Of a stretch of DNA of 64,000 nucleotides, positions 63,201 to 64,000 are shown piece after piece (the first letter of the stretch is position 1; every line of letters starts with the position of its first letter). The position numbers and the translations under genes were made by a program. The DNA is from Branchiostoma floridae (Eukaryota > Chordata > Leptocardii > Amphioxiformes > Branchiostomatidae): contig NC_049990.1 in the NCBI RefSeq assembly GCF_000003815.2, positions 15,965,548 through 16,029,547 of the forward strand, written 5' to 3'. The notes below the pieces were generated by a model. It did not search any database, had not been told where the DNA came from, and saw nothing but the letters and a program-made list of their open reading frames with translations.

Positions 63201-63669
63201 TAGGTTTCATTTTATGACTACAATCAGGGCAAGAAATGTACAAGTTTTGTAATAAGCTTCATCTGAGAATGAATGGATGAATATCTTTTATACAGAAGTG
63301 TATTATATACCCTGGTTTAAGTACATGTACGTATCTCAATAAAAATAGTTGATAGATACAAAATATATCAATTAATGCAAATGTCTTTTATTTGCCCTAT
63401 TACAGGCTCCATCATCTATGGTCCCAGAGTAGGGAATGGAGAGGAAGATGGTCGACTTGTCCTAGTCTGCATGTCTCCTTTCTATGGGAAGAAATGTGTA
63501 AGACATGAATGGTACAAAGATGGTGATTTGGTGTCTGAAGGTGTAGACCTTTGTATGTTGTACGTCACTGAGCCCGGGGAATACCGTTGCCACATCATCA
63601 GCTGTAGTGATGACCGAGAGATGGCAATGTCTGAACCTGTGAAAGTTGTGCAAATTTATAGAGTTCCAG
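21563..63669 (+). CDS. Giant multidomain signalling gene: TIR - helical - pseudokinase - pseudokinase - SH3 - SH3 - Ig (incomplete at 3')
   Basis: I reconstruct 31 exons: 21516-21581, 35135-35548, 36368-36493, 36910-37655, 38458-38644, 39316-39565, 40517-40716, 41246-41614, 42278-42456, 42795-42957, 45272-45348, 45691-45783, 48066-48128, 48742-48792, 49295-49435, 50181-50372, 51806-51921, 52426-52585, 52918-53063, 54471-54570, 55919-56141, 56501-56596, 57352-57450, 58430-58654, 59159-59389, 59555-59662, 60068-60097, 60260-60268, 61765-61935, 62875-62940, 63406-63669. All have AG/GT borders and every phase agrees; 5314 coding nt give about 1771 residues with no internal stop. The last exon ends in phase 1, so the gene continues beyond the window. 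The domain order matches no family I know. No signal peptide or membrane helix is seen, suggesting a cytosolic scaffold in innate-immune-type signalling. It may be two genes if the first exon or the long introns are misjoined. Confidence 0.75.
21745..24110 (-). mobile_element. Truncated, stop-containing LINE (reverse transcriptase), minus strand
   Basis: On the minus strand, from about 24100 downward, the RT blocks are GKFPHQWSQSVLVPIFKSGN, then LYACFVDFKKAFDSV, then a stop at RQG*NLS, then LSWADDLVLLS, which is the catalytic Y/F-x-D-D block with WADD here. KLTINKNETKIMIF follows. Downstream come a separate-frame block with AVHVQDMLSRHGF and a C-terminal IEDEYHFIMTCPTYNEER. The 3' end is a (GATA)n run at about 21745-21760, typical of LINE tails. 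The stop and frame changes make it inactive. It lies antisense in the proposed first intron of the large gene. Confidence 0.88.
24396..24750. repeat. Perfect 35-bp inverted repeats around an assembly gap
   Basis: The arm at 24396-24430 (TAGACTCCGTTGCAGTATTC onward) is exactly inverted at 24716-24750. Between them are a G/T-rich tract, about 100 N (24498-24597) and a C-rich tract. The sequence is either a TIR element with a low-complexity core or a hairpin the assembler could not cross. Open frames spanning the N run are meaningless. Confidence 0.85.
24498..24597. other. Assembly gap (100 N)
   Basis: Run of N; true length unknown. Confidence 0.95.
25186..25345 (+). repeat. tRNA-derived SINE
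   Basis: GTGTGGCGCAGCGGCTAGAG (box A region) and GGTCCTGAGTTCGATAGTC (box B) have tRNA spacing. The tRNA part is followed by a tRNA-unrelated body (GACGGTGGAGTGACGCCCAC). The extra sequence and body mark it as a SINE rather than a tRNA gene. Confidence 0.75.
25400..27390. other. Intronic, repeat-rich, no gene seen
   Basis: An open frame at 25662-26000 is preceded by a possible acceptor but its composition and lack of motif do not support coding. 26690-26960 is a copy of the dispersed family (CAGTATGGCCAAAACAATAC; ACCTTCCAGCGGTTCTTGAG). Confidence 0.45.
28552..28690 (+). mobile_element. LINE reverse-transcriptase relic
   Basis: One frame reads TYPYLVYCNIVWGNAYKTF, matching YPYLAYCNIVWASTY of the LINE at 3220-4280. 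The frame is lost soon after. Confidence 0.65.
29211..29422. mobile_element. Palindromic MITE with CCGCGAA motifs
   Basis: The left end TACTGTAAATGCAGAAATG then TTCGCGG is mirrored on the right by CCGCGAACTTAAATGCATTT then ACAAGTA. Inside are several direct and inverted ACCGCGAA(C/G)T copies. TA at the ends fits a Tc1/mariner-like target. Confidence 0.75.
30231..30301. repeat. (TG)n microsatellite
   Basis: Imperfect TG/TGAG run of about 70 bases. Confidence 0.95.
31617..32266. mobile_element. TIR-bounded element with CACTGGCGG ends
   Basis: It starts CACTGGCGGATCTAG and ends CACCGCCAGTG. The interior holds a G homopolymer stretch and two diverged copies of a roughly 180-base unit (about 31733-31915 and 31985-32110). 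Ends of this type are common in hAT-like elements, but I see no 8-bp target duplication. Confidence 0.6.
32270..35134. other. Intron of the large gene, no exon recognised
   Basis: The region is AT-rich with repeated ATTTGCATAA blocks (about 32880-33180). A sequence near 33500 (GGATGCGTACCGGTAC) resembles the end of the hAT-type element at 53540. No coding frame is supported. Confidence 0.45.
35135..35548 (+). CDS. TIR-domain exon of the large gene
   Basis: The acceptor TTTGGACAG ends at 35134 and the donor GTAAGT follows 35548; both ends are phase 1. The exon encodes residues about 7-144 and holds a nearly complete TIR domain. Visible parts are box 1 YDLLFLSS, helix A KLWTEENLVKPLE, the BB-loop RDFTPGM (compare RDxxPG), LLHDALKNSMRTVLVITPEF, and KLIPFIYKR. 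TIR domains assemble MyD88-type signalling complexes, and some hydrolyse NAD+. In NADase TIRs a Glu usually lies four residues after the helix-C Trp. Here that position is Gln (WQFKQ), favouring a signalling rather than enzymatic role; this is inference without a structure-based alignment. Confidence 0.9.
36368..36493 (+). CDS. Linker exon after TIR
   Basis: The 126-nt exon (phase 1 to 1, residues about 145-186) encodes a basic, proline-containing start (DTPRRDRPRPVSEVL), then WDVVVYERLPGS, then RRYSESG. No domain is recognised. RRYSES resembles a basophilic kinase site. The splice borders and phases fit both neighbours. Confidence 0.75.
36910..39565 (+). CDS. Helical module of unknown family (3 exons)
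   Basis: Exons 36910-37655, 38458-38644 and 39316-39565 encode residues about 187-580. The sequence is rich in amphipathic helices: DWSVDAFFNDVDGYLQRLDR, HLSNYDKSRMVLSKLSCYRR, STKIVMVALIALNELIL, YSNLLRCIILHLARGNLK, then ALLCLRTLLDHHIQKC, AEWILYHTAVMFVRVLKN and PDIANALSRRLL. It has the look of an alpha-helical repeat or helical bundle, but no family motif is recognised. The middle exon is read in the frame with phase 0 at its start; the other open frame over 38394-38648 would break the splice phase. The position between TIR and kinase suggests a regulatory or oligomerisation spacer. Confidence 0.75.
40517..42957 (+). CDS. First pseudokinase domain, tyrosine-kinase-like (4 exons)
   Basis: Exons 40517-40716, 41246-41614, 42278-42456 and 42795-42957 (residues about 581-884) encode a kinase fold. 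The N-lobe lacks a GxGxxG loop (TVIYHGTMSGN) but keeps the beta-3 Lys (VVVKVP) and the helix-C Glu (RNEILMLKHLRHENI). The hinge is YITEFMHYGNL. The catalytic HRD is HRN (IVHRNIRARKVLL), the following metal-binding Asn is Lys, and DFG is GFE (LTGFELA). The C-lobe is tyrosine-kinase-like: LRWLAVESL for RWMAPES, SVKSDIWMYAVVLYEIFTMG, and RPSYSTLADKL. Losing both catalytic Asp residues makes it very probably inactive, acting as an allosteric or binding module. Confidence 0.9.
44273..44480 (+). mobile_element. Truncated copy of the CACAACCCGCCGTAC MITE
   Basis: GGGCACAACCCGCCGTACGT, GCCACTTCCGCCACATATTT and GTGTCTGCATGCTCCAAAAT match the element at 16853-17202 in order. The right end is missing. 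Confidence 0.8.
44970..45060 (+). mobile_element. PLE-type terminal fragment with hammerhead-like core
   Basis: CTGAGGA, a spacer with GACAGACGGTCG, and GAAACGTTGC, followed by AATAAAGCAATGGTTGTG and AGTCTCTT, match the minus strand of 54730-54830. CTGAGGA fits the hammerhead CUGANGA box. Stem II is only partly complementary here. Confidence 0.55.
45272..48792 (+). CDS. Inter-kinase linker with acidic tyrosine motifs (4 small exons)
   Basis: Exons 45272-45348, 45691-45783, 48066-48128 and 48742-48792 (residues about 885-979) encode a low-complexity linker. It contains APPPIVQ, VFIPDPVPGVFESDPEDDG then IYIDT, STEESVYNVYEDVD and AEDQPQPQKE. Several Tyr lie in acidic surroundings (GIYID, SVYNVYEDV), which fits tyrosine phosphorylation and SH2 binding; this is inference from motif type. 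Internal boundaries are phase 0, so single exons could be skipped without frameshift. The third intron contains the 1.57-kb element at 46291-47858. Confidence 0.75.
46291..47858. mobile_element. 1.57-kb TIR element with CAGTCAAACCTAT ends and TA target
   Basis: The left end CAGTCAAACCTATTGATAGC and right end GGCCGCTAATATAGG then TTTGACTG are inverted copies, flanked on both sides by TA (46289-46290 and 47859-47860). Such CAGTCAAACC termini with TA duplication fit pogo/Tc1-mariner transposons. GGTGGCCGC repeats occur near the right end. No transposase is apparent; the open frame at 47497-47769 has no transposase motif. Confidence 0.85.
49295..54570 (+). CDS. Second, strongly degenerate pseudokinase domain (6 exons)
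   Basis: Exons 49295-49435, 50181-50372, 51806-51921, 52426-52585, 52918-53063 and 54471-54570 (residues about 980-1264) encode another kinase-like unit. The N-lobe is reduced: no glycine loop and no VAIK lysine are visible. The hinge-like VTEGTRMGTLEDWL parallels ITEFMHYGNL of the first unit. The catalytic loop is VHSDLRLGHVFL, so HRD is HSD and the Asn is His. The DFG position reads GRL (IKLGRLSRV). The C-lobe is recognisable: IRWSPAEVI, SFASDVYSLGVVFWQMYMAG, and MKKCWAYQLLERP. The last exon ends with EIYDRPYEGAS, a possible phosphotyrosine motif. Probably inactive. Confidence 0.85.
50655..51655. repeat. Purine-strand (GA)-rich tract and gap between perfect 43-bp inverted repeats
   Basis: The arm at 50655-50697 is exactly inverted at 51613-51655. 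Between them, about 50715-51510 is almost wholly G and A on the + strand, followed by 100 N. The very long open frames over this tract (Arg/Gly/Glu/Lys on +, Pro/Ser/Leu/Phe on -) arise from composition alone. The tract lies in the intron between 50372 and 51806. Confidence 0.9.
51513..51612. other. Assembly gap (100 N)
   Basis: Run of N; true length unknown. Confidence 0.95.
51938..51971. repeat. (CACT)n microsatellite
   Basis: About eight CACT units 17 bases after a splice donor of the large gene. Confidence 0.9.
53540..53967. mobile_element. hAT-type MITE with 8-bp target duplication ACTAGTAC
   Basis: The 428-bp element starts TAGGGCTGGGTACCGGTAC and ends with the inverse, one mismatch. 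Direct repeats ACTAGTAC flank it (53532-53539 and 53968-53975). The interior repeats CAGGTCC(A/G)G many times in both orientations. No coding capacity. Confidence 0.9.
54730..55021 (-). mobile_element. PLE-type terminal fragment with inverted arms
   Basis: On the minus strand CTGAAGA, the hairpin GGTGAC/GTCACC and GAAACATCGG form a hammerhead-like core at about 54786-54820. Adjacent arms 54831-54890 and 54958-55021 are inverted copies (two substitutions and one 2-base indel). Similar ends at 15363-15847 and 44970-45060 make a family. Confidence 0.6.
55919..56141 (+). CDS. Ser/Pro-rich exon with SH3-ligand-like stretch
   Basis: Exon residues about 1265-1338: a disordered Ser/Arg/Gln-rich part (SRSMTDLQDQNPHQ) then APPPFPRDNSLNLPEPLPPR and DYEGLLYPYG. 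Proline motifs such as PLPPRDY could bind SH3 domains, perhaps the two in the same protein. The frame stays open to a TAA at 56168-56170, so reading through the donor GTGAAG at 56142 would give a truncated isoform ending GEEIYHKLM. Confidence 0.75.
56501..56596 (+). CDS. Duplicated phosphotyrosine-motif exon, copy 1
   Basis: The 96-nt phase 1-1 exon encodes EQSEARLSEDEYENPNQDPY followed by EDPGPVIHQIDQ. DEYENP and DPYEDP are acidic Tyr motifs of the type bound by SH2 domains after phosphorylation. A second copy follows at 57352. Confidence 0.85.
57352..57450 (+). CDS. Duplicated phosphotyrosine-motif exon, copy 2
   Basis: The 99-nt phase 1-1 exon encodes EQSEARLSGDEYENPDDEEF followed by YEDPGPVIHQINQ. 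It differs from copy 1 mainly in the middle (NQDP against DDEEF). Because both are phase-symmetric, either or both could be included in mRNA without changing the frame. Confidence 0.85.
58020..58395. repeat. Dispersed repeat shared with 41876-42180
   Basis: Shared blocks in order: TGACATC(C/T)(T)CTGGAGACC, AAATGCTGCTAAA, then GTTGTCATCCATAA and AAGTCAGTG. Parts also occur at 29763-29800 and 30890-30935 (TTTATGGATGACATC and inverse). Confidence 0.6.
58430..58654 (+). CDS. SH3 domain 1 exon
   Basis: The phase 1-1 exon (residues about 1404-1478) carries a full SH3 domain: KVAVLSSHHPQYNLKLSVGE, then VLTDLQHLGNGWWKGTSAEG, then RGQFMSANVEFF. The GE.L..L, WWKG and G.F...NVE positions match the SH3 consensus. 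The usual ALYDY is changed to AVLSS, so the ligand surface may differ. The donor at 58655 (GTGGGT) is fixed by phase. Confidence 0.85.
59159..59389 (+). CDS. SH3 domain 2 exon
   Basis: The phase 1-1 exon (residues about 1479-1555) encodes LKARVILDYTPDDELTIVAG then EMVTVVDE, DGWIRVMSSRGEGLVPKLCL. This is a canonical SH3 order (..LDY.P..DELT...GE, DGW, G.VP..C/Y). LDYTP keeps the ALYDY Tyr. It is followed by a Ser/Thr-rich tail. Confidence 0.9.
59555..60268 (+). CDS. Small linker exons including a 9-nt micro-exon
   Basis: Exons 59555-59662, 60068-60097 and 60260-60268 are all phase 1-1. The first encodes DDMYDFADVPGEEGVYEEWS then PPPSQAP, with acidic Tyr motifs (DMYDF, GVYEEW). The second encodes RLMVSMADP and the 9-nt exon DPS. 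The frame after 59662 stays open to a TAA near 59790, but the donor A|GTATGA restores phase with the next exon. The two tiny exons are inferred from AG/GT borders and phase; skipping either keeps the frame. Confidence 0.55.
61281..61565. repeat. Nested fold-back element
   Basis: AACTGTCACACAACACAAGA (61281 on) is inverted at about 61535-61565, and inside it GATTGGTGATTCAATTCCTC is inverted as GAATCACCACTCC with surrounding bases near 61480-61500. It is a long imperfect palindrome with no coding capacity. Confidence 0.75.
61765..62940 (+). CDS. Unrecognised module before the Ig-like domain (2 exons)
   Basis: Exons 61765-61935 and 62875-62940 (phase 1-1, residues about 1605-1683) encode GRLSVEYTKNGQLKKSRDQC, then EADVAAHNMTEEQKDHYHPL, AYGWMIKSMKKTIGAR, and DITFLDWASTAANPMFPAAV. 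The composition is ordered and conserved-looking, but I recognise no family. Confidence 0.75.
63406..63669 (+). CDS. Ig-like domain exon; gene continues past the window
   Basis: The phase 1-1 exon (residues about 1684-1771) encodes GRLVLVCMSPFYGKKCVRHE then WYKDGDLVSEG, and YVTEPGEYRCHIISC. Cys - Trp (in EWYKDG) - Tyr-x-Cys (EYRC) is the Ig-fold signature of an I/C2-type domain. One Ig per phase 1-1 exon is the classic shuffled arrangement. In a protein without a signal peptide this would be an intracellular Ig, as in titin-like proteins. The exon ends in phase 1 at a GTAAAA donor, so more exons follow beyond 64000. Confidence 0.85.
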
Positions 63670-64000
63670 GTAAAAGTTCTTTATATCTGCAGTTTTCTGT
63701 CTTTCTTAGGTGAATTTCATGCAGGCAACGTCATGCGTATTAAGCCCCGGTTACAAAGCGCGTACGATTTCTTGCGATGGTATATTCCGCATATCGTACG
63801 ATGAGCGCAGTAAATCGCAGCAAAATCGTAAGCAAAATCAGCCATCGCAACGCATCGGATGGTGTTCAAAATTTTTCCAGCGTCGTACGAGTTTTCACTT
63901 GTGTCTCTTTTGAATAGCCGCCTGGCCGCTTTTGTGCTTCTTTAACAAACAAAATGTGGACTTAGCTGTTGAATACCTTCCTATAATATCTTTAACTGTA

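Overview
The window is intron-rich animal nuclear DNA. Short exons with GT..AG borders sit in a background dense with MITEs, LINE fragments, Penelope-like ends and microsatellites. A YAP homologue with a clear chordate/deuterostome C-terminus, a TIR gene with shuffled domains, and this repeat style suggest a cephalochordate (amphioxus, Branchiostoma). That assignment is inference. Two runs of N (about 24498-24597 and 51513-51612) are assembly gaps.

Layout. (1) 1-6798, + strand: the last three exons of a YAP1/Yorkie-type Hippo co-activator, ending in the PDZ-binding FLTWL and a stop at 6798. The TEAD-binding and WW exons lie upstream of the window. The introns hold a LINE fragment, a hAT-type MITE with an 8-bp target duplication, a second MITE, and a minisatellite running into the last splice acceptor. 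(2) About 6800-12700: 3' UTR and intergenic sequence with repeat relics. (3) 12780-14189, +: a small three-exon gene for a basic, partly coiled-coil protein that I do not recognise. (4) About 14.7-21.5 kb: intergenic, with a Penelope-like (PLE) fragment between 70-bp inverted arms, a MITE interrupting a broken HMG-box-like reading frame, and a LINE fragment. (5) 21516 to beyond 63669, +: one very large gene. I reconstruct 31 exons; every splice phase agrees, giving 5314 coding nt, or about 1771 residues, before the window ends.

The large gene is the main result. In order it encodes a TIR domain, a long helical region of unknown family, a tyrosine-kinase-like pseudokinase, a tyrosine- and acid-rich linker, a second more degenerate pseudokinase, a proline-rich stretch, a tandemly duplicated phosphotyrosine-type exon, two SH3 domains, an unrecognised module, and an Ig-like domain. 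No signal peptide or membrane segment is visible in the reconstructed part. I infer a cytosolic adaptor joining TIR signalling to tyrosine-phosphorylation and SH3 signalling. The proposed 13.5-kb first intron holds most of the repeats.
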